DNA from: Pseudoduganella guangdongensis
GTDB taxonomy: Bacteria > Pseudomonadota > Gammaproteobacteria > Burkholderiales > Burkholderiaceae_D
NCBI RefSeq assembly: GCF_009857475.1
Contig: NZ_WWCJ01000020.1
Span: 33,758-97,757 of the forward strand
Length of the DNA: 64,000 nucleotides
Direction: 5' to 3'
Below the pieces are notes generated by a model that worked only from the letters and a program-made list of their open reading frames with translations, had not been told where the DNA came from and searched no databases. Position 1 is the stretch's first letter. Every line of letters starts with the position of its first letter. Made by a program: the position numbers and the translations under genes. Shown here piece after piece: positions 31,955 through 40,674 of this stretch.

Positions 31955-32845
31955 ATGTTGGAAACCCCTGCGCTGCTGGCGCATTCCGCAGACCTTGAGC
32001 TGGTGATCCGCCACGTGCTGGCGGGTCTCGGCCATGGCATCCACGCCGGCCGCGAACGCGGCGCCGGCGTTGAATTCTCCGAGTACCGCGCCTATGCGCC
32101 GGGCGACGAGTGGCGCCGCGTCGACTGGAAGCTGCTGGCGCGCGCCGACCGCTATTACGTGCGCGAGGCGGAGCGCGACAGCCACGTCGCGAGCTGGCTG
32201 GTGCTGGACGCCACCGCCTCCATGGCCGAACCGAGCCGCCGGGTGCAGGGCTTGAGCAAGCACTGGTTCGCGCGCACCGCGCTGGCTTGCGTGGCGGCGA
32301 TTGCGCAGCGCCAGGGCGATGCCTTCGGGCTGCTGGTGCTGTCGGGCGGACGCATTGAATTCACGCCGGCCTCGCGCGGCCCGCGCCAGTTGCAGCGCGT
32401 GCTGGCGGCGTTACAGCGCGCCACGCCGTCCGGCGAATTGCCGGATGCGGAGACCTTGCGCGCCAGCCTGCATTTCGCGCGCTCGCAAAGCATGGTGTTT
32501 GCCGCGACCGACGCGCTGGACTGGCCGTCGCCGCTGGGCGAGGCGCTGGTGCGCCTGCGCCATATGCGGCATGACGTGCGCATGCTGGCCCTGCGCACCG
32601 AGGCTGAAGCAGAAGGAAACATCGCGCCGGGCCACGCCTACCGCGATCCGGAAGAGGGCGCGGGGCTGCACAGCTTCAGCCGCGCCGACCGTGACGCTTA
32701 CCGCGCAGCGCTCGAAGCCCATTTCGAGGCCGTGCGCACCGCATGCCGCCGGCACGATGTGCCCTTGTGCGAGGCGCGCATCGAGCAGCCGCTGGTGGAA
32801 GTGCTGCGCGCGTGGCTGCGCAACCCGGAGGCGCGCCGGCCATGA
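31955..32845 (+). CDS. DUF58 protein, vWA-like partner of MoxR
   Basis: 296 aa. The N-terminal DUF58 signature is clear: GVEFSEYRAYAPGDEWRRVDWK (split here as GVEFSEYRAYAPGD and RRVDWK, about residues 45-68). It is followed by a vWA-like core with LVLDATASM, a MIDAS-like D-x-T-x-S at about residues 86-91. No membrane helix is visible, unlike longer DUF58 proteins. Known relatives work with MoxR ATPases in protein maturation and stress responses. Its stop overlaps the start of the BatA-like gene. Confidence 0.9.
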   Translation: MLETPALLAHSADLELVIRHVLAGLGHGIHAGRERGAGVEFSEYRAYAPGDEWRRVDWKLLARADRYYVREAERDSHVASWLVLDATASMAEPSRRVQGLSKHWFARTALACVAAIAQRQGDAFGLLVLSGGRIEFTPASRGPRQLQRVLAALQRATPSGELPDAETLRASLHFARSQSMVFAATDALDWPSPLGEALVRLRHMRHDVRMLALRTEAEAEGNIAPGHAYRDPEEGAGLHSFSRADRDAYRAALEAHFEAVRTACRRHDVPLCEARIEQPLVEVLRAWLRNPEARRP

Positions 32846-33846
32846 CCAGCATGCAGCCTTTGTGGTGGTTCGCCCTGCCGCTGCTGTTGCTGCCGGTGTG
32901 GTGGCATATGCGCAAACGCGAGCGCACGCGCACCGACTTCCTCGCCACGGCGCGCTTCCTGCCGGCGGCCTTGCCGCAGCAGCAGCGGGTGCTGCGCTGG
33001 TCCGACGTGCCGCTGCTGCTGGCGCGCCTGGCGCTGCTGGTCGTCCTGATCGCCTGGCTGGCGGTCTTGGCCATGCCGTGGAAGGGCGATACCGTATTTA
33101 TCGCCGCCGCGCTGGAACGCTCCGCGTGGGCCGAGCAGCAAATCGCCGCCGCCGGCATGGGCAGCGCTGCGCGCCAGCCTTTGCCGGACGACGCGTGGAA
33201 CTGGCTCGCCCGCAACGAGCATGAGTGGCGCCCCGAAGCGCGCTTCCTGATCCTCGCTCCCGAAGCCGCTGCCGCCATGCCCGCGCTCCCGCCGCGCCTG
33301 GCCCACTCCATCGACCTGCGCGTCGCCGCAGCTCCCGCCGCCGCACCGAAGGTCGCGGCACCGCGCGAGCGGCAGGTAGTGGTAGTGACGAGTGCCGACC
33401 GCCTGCCGCGCTGGCAAGCCCTGTTCGCCGCCTTCAGCACCGCAGCCGACGGCGCCCACCGCTACGTCCTCAGCGACGCCCCCAGCGCATCGACCGAACT
33501 GATCGTCTGGGACAAGCCCGACACGCAACCGCCGCCATCCTGGCAGGCCAAACTCTGGTGGCGCACCGCCGCCGCCACCGGACAAACCCAAAGCCCGCAA
33601 GGCCTCACCTGGACCGCGCCGCAATGGCCGCTGCAAGAGGTCGACGCCGCCCGCGCCCTGTACGAACGCTGGCAGGCCGCCACAGCGCGCCCGGCGCCGC
33701 ACCCGCTGCCAGCGCAGCAATTCCGCGCCGAACGCACCAAACCACTGCCAACCCCGCTGGCCCGCTCTCCCGAATGGCTCGCCATCGCCCTGCTAGCGCT
33801 GTTTGCCATCGAAAGGACCCTGACCCATGTCCGCCGCCGCAGCTGA
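32842..33846 (+). CDS. BatA-like membrane protein
   Basis: 334 aa from the ATG that overlaps the DUF58 stop. The N-terminus is the BatA/aerotolerance type: a membrane helix (residues 5-20), the cytoplasmic TDFLATARFLP segment, and a second helix (about 56-76). A periplasmic domain of about 230 residues follows, with VVVVTSADRLPRW resembling a degenerate Rossmann-like fold, then a C-terminal helix (about 312-328). No MIDAS motif is apparent, so it is not a classical vWA BatA. Its 3' end overlaps the next gene by 20 nt. Confidence 0.8.
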   Translation: MTSMQPLWWFALPLLLLPVWWHMRKRERTRTDFLATARFLPAALPQQQRVLRWSDVPLLLARLALLVVLIAWLAVLAMPWKGDTVFIAAALERSAWAEQQIAAAGMGSAARQPLPDDAWNWLARNEHEWRPEARFLILAPEAAAAMPALPPRLAHSIDLRVAAAPAAAPKVAAPRERQVVVVTSADRLPRWQALFAAFSTAADGAHRYVLSDAPSASTELIVWDKPDTQPPPSWQAKLWWRTAAATGQTQSPQGLTWTAPQWPLQEVDAARALYERWQAATARPAPHPLPAQQFRAERTKPLPTPLARSPEWLAIALLALFAIERTLTHVRRRS

Positions 33847-35938
33847 CCACCTGGCCAGCGTGCGCCAGCGCATGCTGCAAGCCCTGATCCGGCGCCGCGC
33901 CGCCAGCTGGCTGCTGCCGCTGCTGCCCGCCATCGCGCTGGCCGCCGCCCTCCTGGCCGGCGCCTTCGGCCCCGCCGACAGCGCCAGTGCCGCCCGCGAC
34001 GGCAGGGCCATCAGCCTCACCGTCCCCCTCGCCCTGGCCGCCGCAGCCCTGCTGTGGGCCGCCGCCGACTTCGCCCTCTGGCGCAAGCGCATCGACGAGC
34101 AGCTCCCCGCATGGCTGAACGCCGCCATCCCCGAGCTGGAAGACAGCAGCACCCTGCTGGTCGCAGCCGCCGGCACCCCGCTCGGCGACCTGCAGCGCAA
34201 GCGTCTGCTGGCCCGCATCGACAGCGCCCTGGACGACCAGCGGCTGCGCGGCATCGCCAACCAGAAAGCACGCTTCAACGCCATCCCATTGGCGCTGGCG
34301 GCGCTGGCCGCCGCCAGCGCCTGGGCTTACGCCCTGGCGCACACCCCGCAGCGCATGGCGCCGGCGGGCGGTACGCAAGCGACCAAGGCCGCCATCGCCA
34401 AAGCCGGCATCAGCCTGCACGCCATCCCGCCAGCCTATACCGGCGCCAAGCCCAGCGACGGCGCCCCGCGCGACCTGCAGGTACCGCAGCACAGCAAGCT
34501 TCGCTGGTGCGCCCACGGCGCCGACGCGACGATTGAACTGAGCGACGGCCACACCCTGCAGGCCGCGCAAGGCGGGTGCGCCGAAATGCTGGCCAGCGAC
34601 TCCGTTTTCTGGCGCAGCCGCAAGGACGGCGCGCAGCGCTACACCATCCGCGTCACGCCGGACCAGGCGCCGCAAGTCGCCATCTCCGCACCCAATGAAT
34701 CGGTCAGCGTCCTGAAGCCCGATGCGCAAAGCGCGCAGATCGCGGTCAGCGTCAGCGACGACTACGCCATCGTCAAAGCGACGCTGCATATGACGCTGGC
34801 GCGCGGCAGCGGCGAGAACATCCGCTTCACCGACAAGGAAAGCCCGCTGCCCGCATCGGCCGACCCGCGCAAGCGCAGCTGGAGCAAGCAATGGATGCTG
34901 AAGGAGCTGGGCATGGAGCCCGGCGACGAGCTGTACTTCTTCGTGCGCGCCAGCGACAACGCGCCCGAACCGCATATCGCCCAGTCGCCGACCTACACGC
35001 TGCGCCTGCCCGGCGCGCAGGGCGAGTCGCTGGAGTCGACCGCGCTGCCTTCCATGGTGAAGCCGGAGAACCTGCGCAGCCAGCGCCAGATCATCATCGA
35101 CACCGAGCAACTGGTGGCCGACATGCCGCGCATCGGCGCCGCCGAACTTCGCGCGCGCAGCGAGAAGATCGCCGGCGACCAGGCCAAGCTGCGCCTGCGC
35201 TACGGCCAGTTCCTGGGCGAGGAGTCGTCGCTGTTCGGCGAGGAGGAGCATAGCGAAGGCGACGGCCACGAACACGGCGGCGCCGGGGGCGGCGGCGCGA
35301 CGCAGGGGCCGGGCGGCTTTGGCACCGGCGATATCGCCTCGCAGTTCGGCCACGCCCACGACCAGGAAGGCAACGCCACCATCTTCGACCCCGCCACCAA
35401 GGAGGTGCTGCGGCGCGCCCTGGCGGCCATGTGGGACGCGGAGAAGCAATTGCGCGCGATTGCGCCGAAACCGGCCCTGCCGCCCGAATACAAGGCGCTC
35501 GGCGCCATCAAGGAATTGCAGCAGGCCGAACGCGTCTACCTGCACCGCACGGCTTTCGTGCCGCCCGCGATCAAGGAAGAGAAGCGCATGAGCGGCGACA
35601 TGGCCGGCGCGGCAAGCTACCGGCGCGCGCAGGCGGCGGCGAACGAGTTGGTACCGGCCGATGTGCGCGAGCTGGTGCAAGTGCTTGGCGGCGACGGCGC
35701 GCTGCCTGCGTTGTGGAGCAAGGCAGCACGCGAGGCCGTGGCGCGCATGGCGGATGAAGAACAACGCCTGGCGGCGCAAGCGGCGGTGCAGGATGTGGCC
35801 GACGGCTGCCAGCCGTGCCGCGCCCAGTTGCGCGCCTGGCTGCGCGCGACGGTGTCGCAACCGGTCGTGCTGCTGCAGGCGCGCCCGCAGGCGCAAACGC
35901 GTTTCGGCCAGGCTTTGCAAGGGAAGGGAGCGCCGTGA
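33827..35938 (+). CDS. DUF4175-like membrane protein
   Basis: 703 aa. Hydrophobic segments at about residues 24-46, 64-84 and 150-168 form an N-terminal membrane domain. The large remainder is soluble, with an Ig-like region around residues 210-400 (VTPDQAPQVAISAPNESVSV; ELYFFVRASDNAPEPH), then a long charged helical region and a Gly-rich linker at about 485-500. The topology and neighbourhood match DUF4175-type proteins of MoxR/BatA loci; I assign it with moderate confidence. It probably exposes its main domain to the periplasm. Confidence 0.7.
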   Translation: MSAAAADHLASVRQRMLQALIRRRAASWLLPLLPAIALAAALLAGAFGPADSASAARDGRAISLTVPLALAAAALLWAAADFALWRKRIDEQLPAWLNAAIPELEDSSTLLVAAAGTPLGDLQRKRLLARIDSALDDQRLRGIANQKARFNAIPLALAALAAASAWAYALAHTPQRMAPAGGTQATKAAIAKAGISLHAIPPAYTGAKPSDGAPRDLQVPQHSKLRWCAHGADATIELSDGHTLQAAQGGCAEMLASDSVFWRSRKDGAQRYTIRVTPDQAPQVAISAPNESVSVLKPDAQSAQIAVSVSDDYAIVKATLHMTLARGSGENIRFTDKESPLPASADPRKRSWSKQWMLKELGMEPGDELYFFVRASDNAPEPHIAQSPTYTLRLPGAQGESLESTALPSMVKPENLRSQRQIIIDTEQLVADMPRIGAAELRARSEKIAGDQAKLRLRYGQFLGEESSLFGEEEHSEGDGHEHGGAGGGGATQGPGGFGTGDIASQFGHAHDQEGNATIFDPATKEVLRRALAAMWDAEKQLRAIAPKPALPPEYKALGAIKELQQAERVYLHRTAFVPPAIKEEKRMSGDMAGAASYRRAQAAANELVPADVRELVQVLGGDGALPALWSKAAREAVARMADEEQRLAAQAAVQDVADGCQPCRAQLRAWLRATVSQPVVLLQARPQAQTRFGQALQGKGAP

Positions 35939-37668
35939 GCGTGGATATTAATTTGCTGTGCAGCGGCGCCGCCATTGCCGGCGCGGCGAGCGCATTCCTG
36001 TATGCGCGCAAGAAGCGCTGGCCGGATGCGGCGCTGGCCGGACTGGCGGGCGTGTCGCTGGCAGCGTTGCTGGCCGCGCCCACGGCGCCCGGACCCGCGG
36101 GGCGGGCCGTGCTACTGGATTCCGAGGACTGGCGCGCAGCGCCGGCCGGCGCCATGCTTGCGCCGGCCGATGGCATGGCTGCTGCGCTGGCCAGTTTGCC
36201 GGAAGCGGACAGCATTGACGTGCGCGGCCACGGCCTGCACGAGGCGCAATGGCGCGACCTGCCGGTGCGCCGCGTGCAATGGCAGCCGGCGCAGGACGGC
36301 CTGCTGTGGCTCGATTTCCCGCGCGCCTTGCCGCTGGGCCGCAGCTTCGCGCTCACCGCGCGGCGCGGCGGCAACGCGCAGGCTGGCTGGCGCCTGCAGC
36401 TGCTGGCGGAAAACGGGCAGGTGCTGGCCGAGTCGCGCGCCACTGCGGCGACGCAGGCGTTGACGGTGCAATGGCAGCCGCCCATGCCGGAGTCGATGGT
36501 GCTGCAAGCGCGCTTGCTGGACAAGGAAGGCAAAACCGTCGCTCAAGGCCCGCTGCCGCTGCGCGTGCTGGACGCCGTGCCGCTGCAGGTGCAAGGCCGC
36601 TTCGGCGCGCCATCCTTCGACACGCGCGCCCTGAACCAGCTGCTGACCGATTCGAACGCCATCGTCGATTGGCAAACCACGCTCGGCAAATCGCTCACCC
36701 GCAGCGAGGAGGCGCGCGCGCCGCTGGCGCAGCCGAATGCCATGGTGGCCGATGCCGCCTGGCTGGAACGCGGCGGCTTGCGCAGCGCACTGGCGCAGGC
36801 GGCGCAAGGCGTGCCCTTGCTGGTCCTGGGCGGCAATGCGGACGATGCGGCGCTCTGGCAGCGCGAGCTGGGCCTGCGCCTGGCCGCGCTATCGGCCACC
36901 ACCGAACAGGAAGATGTGCGCCACCTGGCGCTGCCCGGCGCCACGCTGGCGTTCGCCCCCGGCGCGCAGTTGCCGGTGGCGGCCGGCGGCGCGGCGTGGC
37001 AGATCGTGGCGCGCGACAAGGACGGCAAGCCGTGGTTGTGGCAGCGCGACTGGCAGAAGGGGCGCATCCTGTGGCTGGGCGTGCGCGACTGGCACCGGCA
37101 TGCGATCAGCGAGCCGGCGGCGCTGGGTGCCTGGTGGCAGCAGGTGGTCGACCTGGCTGCCGTGGGCAGCGCGCAGAAGATGCGCTGGCTCGACGCCGAA
37201 CCGATGCCGCTGGCGGGCCTGCGCAGTGAAGTGTGCGCGCAAGGCGTGGCCACTGGCGGCGCTGTCACCGTCGGGCAGCAAGCCTTGCGCTGGCAGGCGC
37301 GCGGCGACCGGGCGGATGCGGCGTGCGTCGCGTTCTGGCCCGGCAAGGCAGGCTGGGTGCCGCTGGCCAGCGGCGGCGAGCGCAGTGAGCTGTACGTGTT
37401 CGGCGCGCAGGACTGGCCGATGTGGCAAGCCGCCCTGCGGCACGACGCCACCGCGCGCTACGCCGGATTGGCGCTGCAACCGGTTGCGCGCGCGGACGCG
37501 GGGCACTCGGCCGTGGCCGCCGGCGCGGATGGCCAGCCGGGCGCCGGCGTCCCGCGCCCAGGCGCGGGCGGCATCGCCGGCGCGTTAGGCGGCGCCTTGC
37601 CGCGCTGGCTGCTCGGCCTGGCCTTTGCCGCCAGCCTGCTCGCGCTCTGGTGGCGCGAGCGGCGTTGA
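35935..37668 (+). CDS. Membrane protein with amidotransferase-like domain, end of the MoxR operon
   Basis: 577 aa from a GTG overlapping the previous stop (GTGA). Two N-terminal hydrophobic segments (about residues 8-24 and 32-55) and one near the C-terminus (about 555-572) frame a long extracytoplasmic region. Residues about 245-400 (VPLLVLGGNADDA; GRILWLGVRDWHRHA) look like the class I glutamine amidotransferase-like domain common in BatA-linked membrane proteins, without a recognisable catalytic Cys-His-Glu triad. Function unknown. It closes the operon, ending 4 bp before the convergent PNPOx gene with no room for a terminator. Confidence 0.7.
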   Translation: MSVDINLLCSGAAIAGAASAFLYARKKRWPDAALAGLAGVSLAALLAAPTAPGPAGRAVLLDSEDWRAAPAGAMLAPADGMAAALASLPEADSIDVRGHGLHEAQWRDLPVRRVQWQPAQDGLLWLDFPRALPLGRSFALTARRGGNAQAGWRLQLLAENGQVLAESRATAATQALTVQWQPPMPESMVLQARLLDKEGKTVAQGPLPLRVLDAVPLQVQGRFGAPSFDTRALNQLLTDSNAIVDWQTTLGKSLTRSEEARAPLAQPNAMVADAAWLERGGLRSALAQAAQGVPLLVLGGNADDAALWQRELGLRLAALSATTEQEDVRHLALPGATLAFAPGAQLPVAAGGAAWQIVARDKDGKPWLWQRDWQKGRILWLGVRDWHRHAISEPAALGAWWQQVVDLAAVGSAQKMRWLDAEPMPLAGLRSEVCAQGVATGGAVTVGQQALRWQARGDRADAACVAFWPGKAGWVPLASGGERSELYVFGAQDWPMWQAALRHDATARYAGLALQPVARADAGHSAVAAGADGQPGAGVPRPGAGGIAGALGGALPRWLLGLAFAASLLALWWRERR

Positions 37669-37672
37669 TGTA

Positions 37673-38320
37673 TCAGCCCTTGCTGGCCCACTGCTGCACA
37701 TAGGCCGGCGCCTCCACCGCGCAGGCCGGATCGGTGACCGGCGCACCGCGCTGGTGCGTGAACGGCAGTTCGCCGACCCAGGCTGCGATGCCCATGTCCT
37801 CCTCGTCGTCCAGCGGCCCGCCGCTGCGCACCTTGCACGCCGCCTCCGCCAGTGCGATGCGCAGCACCGTCGTCGCGGCATGCTCCTTGGCGTTGCCGCC
37901 CCGGACTTCCGCATTGCGGCCCGGCGCCAGGTGTTCCATGAAGGCATCCAGCGAGCGGCGCTGCTCCGCCTCGTCCACCATTTCAAAGCGGCCGTAGATC
38001 ATGACCGAGCGGTAGTTCATCGTATGGTTGAAAGCCGAACGCGCCAGCACCAGCCCGTCCAGGTGGGTGATGGTGACGCAGGCATCCTGCGCCATCAGCT
38101 GCTTCAGCATGCGGCTGCCGTTCGAACCGTGGATGTACAGGTAGTCGCCCTCGCGCCAGCAGGCGGTCGGGATGCAATGCGCGCCATGCGCGTCGCTGAA
38201 GGCGATATGGCAAAGGTAGGCGGCATCGACGATGGCGCGCACCAGTGCAGGTTCATAAACGGCATTGCCGGCGCCACGACGCACGCGGGTGCGGTCGGAA
38301 GGTGGATGTGATGTTTTCAT
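37673..38320 (-). CDS. PNPOx-fold flavin/pyridoxamine oxidase-like protein
   Basis: 215 aa. It fits the Pyridox_ox_2 (PF12900) group: VRRGAGNAVYEPALVRAIVDAAYLCHIAF at the start (given here as VRRGAGNAVYEP and ALVRAIVDAAYLCHIAF), IPTACWREGDYLYIHGSNGSRM and a conserved RSVMIYGRFEMVDE. These small proteins bind FMN and are often divergently linked to MocR/PdxR regulators, as here. A role in vitamin B6 salvage or detoxification follows from that linkage, not from proven activity. Confidence 0.88.
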   Translation of the reverse strand: MKTSHPPSDRTRVRRGAGNAVYEPALVRAIVDAAYLCHIAFSDAHGAHCIPTACWREGDYLYIHGSNGSRMLKQLMAQDACVTITHLDGLVLARSAFNHTMNYRSVMIYGRFEMVDEAEQRRSLDAFMEHLAPGRNAEVRGGNAKEHAATTVLRIALAEAACKVRSGGPLDDEEDMGIAAWVGELPFTHQRGAPVTDPACAVEAPAYVQQWASKG

Positions 38321-38330
38321 GGCAACGGAA

Positions 38331-38368
38331 TATAATCATTTGATGGCCCCTGCAACAGATCCAGGGGC
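38331..38368. promoter_or_regulatory. PNPOx/MocR divergent promoter region with inverted repeat
   Basis: A consensus -10 (TATAAT, 38331-38336, plus strand) has no good -35, suggesting an activated promoter. Directly downstream, GCCCCTG (38346-38352) and CAGGGGC (38362-38368) form a perfect 7-bp inverted repeat with a 9-bp spacer, a candidate operator for the MocR-type regulator. Confidence 0.45.
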
Positions 38369-38392
38369 AAGCAAAACCATGGAGCCACGTTT

Positions 38393-39877
38393 TTGGATTA
38401 CTCGCTGCTGATCGCCAATTTCACCGCCAGCCACGGCCACCATGGCTGGCCGCGCCAACGCCTGCTGCACGAATGCCTGCGCAGCGCCATCCGCGACGGC
38501 ACCCTGGCGCCGGGCACGCGCCTGGTCGCCACGCGCGCCCTGGCGGCGGAACTGGGCGTGGCGCGCAACACCGTGCTGTACGCCTACGAGCAGCTGAGCA
38601 GCGAAGGCTATGTGACGACGGACCGCAGCGGCACCGTGGTCGCAGCGCTGGCCTGCGAGCCGCGGCGCCAGGCCAGCAGCGACGCGCCGTACCAAGGCCT
38701 GTCGCAGCGCGCGCAAAACCTGCGCAATCTCACGGTCTCGGCCGCCATCGGCGCGCCCTTCGTGCCCGGCGTGCCGGACCTGCCCAGCTTCCCTATCGGC
38801 CTGTGGCGGCGCATGCTGGAACGCGCCTGGCGCACCCTGCCGACGGATAAGCTGAACTACGGCGACCCGTGCGGCGAACCGGTGCTGCGCGAAGCCATCG
38901 CCGACTACCTGCGCGCCTCGCGCGGCGTGGTGTGCGAACCGGCGCAAGTGTTCATCACCGACGGCAGCCAAAGCAGCCTTGACCTGTGCGGGCGCGCCTG
39001 CGCCGACGCCGGCGAAACGCTGTGGATGGAAAACCCCGGCTACGGCGGCGCCATGGCCGCCTTCCGCGCCGCCAGCCTGAAACTGGAGGCGATCGAGGTC
39101 GACCACGAGGGCATCGCGCCGCGCCCGCAGGACTGGCGCGAACGGCCGCCGCGCCTGATCTACACCACGCCCTCGCACCAGTACCCGACCGGCACCGTGC
39201 TGTCGCTGGCGCGCCGCCTGGCCCTGATCGACGGCGCGCGCGCCTGCGGCGCCCTGATCATCGAAGACGACTACGACAGCGAATTCCGCCACGACGGGCC
39301 GCCGCTGGCGTCCATGCAGGGCCTGCAGCCGGACGCCCCGGTGCTGTACTGCGGCACCTTCAGCAAGACCATGTTCCCCGGCCTGCGCATCGGCTACCTG
39401 GTGGTGCCGCCCTGGCTGGTGCAGCCGCTGGCGGCCATGCGCCAGCAATCGGCTTCGCGCGGACGCGCCGCCGACCAGCTGGCGCTGGCCGACTTCCTGC
39501 GCAGCGGCCAGTTCGCGCTGCACCTGCGCCGCATGCGCCGCCTGTACCGGGAGCGGCGCGACGCGCTGGTGCAGGCCCTGCACACCCACCTTGGCAGCAT
39601 CGCCAGCGTGGAGGGCGCCTCGGCCGGCATGCACCTGTCGCTGCGCTGGCACGACCCGCGCCTGTCGGACGTGGAGATCAGCCGGCGCGCGCGCGCCAGC
39701 GAAGGCATCATCGTCAATGCCCTCAGCGTGCATGCGGTGGGGGAGGCGAGCCTCTGGCATGGCCTGGCGCTGGGCTACGGCCAGGTGGCGCCGGAACAGA
39801 TGGATGGCCTGGTGCGGCGCCTGGCAAGTGTTGTACACCTGGCTGTATATGAAAATTTCCAGCAAAAGTTCAAATAG
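38393..39877 (+). CDS. MocR/PdxR family regulator (GntR HTH fused to aminotransferase)
   Basis: 494 aa from a TTG at 38393, eight nt after GGAG; no in-frame ATG exists upstream and starting later would remove the DNA-binding domain. Residues about 15-80 are a GntR winged helix (GTLAPGTRLVATRALAAELGVARNTV in two parts: GTLAPGTRLVATRAL, AAELGVARNTVLYAYEQL). Residues about 120-480 are a class I aminotransferase fold with IIEDDYDSEFR and the PLP-lysine context YCGTFSKTMFPGLRIGY. Such proteins sense PLP or related aldimines and usually regulate the divergent neighbour, here the PNPOx-fold gene. Confidence 0.92.
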   Translation: MDYSLLIANFTASHGHHGWPRQRLLHECLRSAIRDGTLAPGTRLVATRALAAELGVARNTVLYAYEQLSSEGYVTTDRSGTVVAALACEPRRQASSDAPYQGLSQRAQNLRNLTVSAAIGAPFVPGVPDLPSFPIGLWRRMLERAWRTLPTDKLNYGDPCGEPVLREAIADYLRASRGVVCEPAQVFITDGSQSSLDLCGRACADAGETLWMENPGYGGAMAAFRAASLKLEAIEVDHEGIAPRPQDWRERPPRLIYTTPSHQYPTGTVLSLARRLALIDGARACGALIIEDDYDSEFRHDGPPLASMQGLQPDAPVLYCGTFSKTMFPGLRIGYLVVPPWLVQPLAAMRQQSASRGRAADQLALADFLRSGQFALHLRRMRRLYRERRDALVQALHTHLGSIASVEGASAGMHLSLRWHDPRLSDVEISRRARASEGIIVNALSVHAVGEASLWHGLALGYGQVAPEQMDGLVRRLASVVHLAVYENFQQKFK

Positions 39878-39967
39878 TTGATTAATTCGAACGACCGCTT
39901 GTTTTTAGAATGAACTAAATCTGGCCTGACCGGATGTAGTGAAAACAAAAAACATAACTGGGGCGCA

Positions 39968-40591
39968 ATGAATCAGCATTTCCTGAAGCTGCGGCAGCAT
40001 TACAAAGCCGACATGATGGCGCGTTACGGCGTCGACGAACAACTCTTTGACGAGACTAGCCAGTGTATTGCGCCGCTGGCCGTGCCTTTCGCCGCCCGCC
40101 GTGGCGAGCTGCTGCAGCGCGTGGGGCAAACCACGCGCGAGGTCTTCTGGCTGACCGGCGGTGTGGCCCGCGTGGGTTATGTGAGCGAAGGCGGCAACGA
40201 AGTCACGATGCGCTTCGCCACCGAAAGCAATATTGCCAATGCCTATGAAGATTTGCTGGAAGTGCGCGGCGAACAGCCATCGCGCTCCTTCATCGTGGCC
40301 GAGACCTCAGTGCAGGGCTTCCGCTTCGACTGGGAGCAGATGAGCGTGCTGCGCCGCCAGCATCCGGTGCTGATGGCGTACATGACGCGCATGCTGGAGT
40401 TTGCCGTCTCCAGCCAGGCACGCCGCTTCGTCACGCACACCGCATCCAGCGCCGACGAGCGCCTGCTCAACTTCCGCACCGAGTATCCCAACCTGGAACG
40501 CCGCATCTCGCAGAAAGTGCTGGCGTCCTACCTGCAGATCACGCCGGCCTACCTGTCGCAGCTGATGCGCCGCGAGCAAGAGGCCGCCTAA
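39968..40591 (+). CDS. Crp/Fnr family regulator, copy A
   Basis: 207 aa. An N-terminal cyclic-nucleotide-binding-type beta barrel (about residues 30-120) lacks the arginine/serine pocket of true cAMP receptors. The C-terminal HTH is compact: RRISQKVLASYLQITPAYLSQLMRRE (as RRISQKVLASYLQI and TPAYLSQLMRRE). No Fnr-type cysteine cluster is present, so the signal is unknown. It faces a paralogue (40658-41284) tail to tail, with a class 1 palindrome between. Confidence 0.88.
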   Translation: MNQHFLKLRQHYKADMMARYGVDEQLFDETSQCIAPLAVPFAARRGELLQRVGQTTREVFWLTGGVARVGYVSEGGNEVTMRFATESNIANAYEDLLEVRGEQPSRSFIVAETSVQGFRFDWEQMSVLRRQHPVLMAYMTRMLEFAVSSQARRFVTHTASSADERLLNFRTEYPNLERRISQKVLASYLQITPAYLSQLMRREQEAA

Positions 40592-40597
40592 GAACAA

Positions 40598-40674
40598 TTC
40601 GGGGTCAGGTCTGACAATCGGACAAACCTTGCGCGCAGCGCAAGGTTTGTCCGATTGTCAGACCTGACCCCGAA
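40598..40674. repeat. Perfect 37-bp inverted repeat (class 1 palindrome)
   Basis: Arms 40598-40634 and 40638-40674 are perfectly complementary around GCA. The outer arm matches the 7190 and 18411 copies; the inner stem (CCTTGCGC) is private. The right arm extends into the 3' end of the convergent Crp-like gene and supplies its stop codon. Confidence 0.92.
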
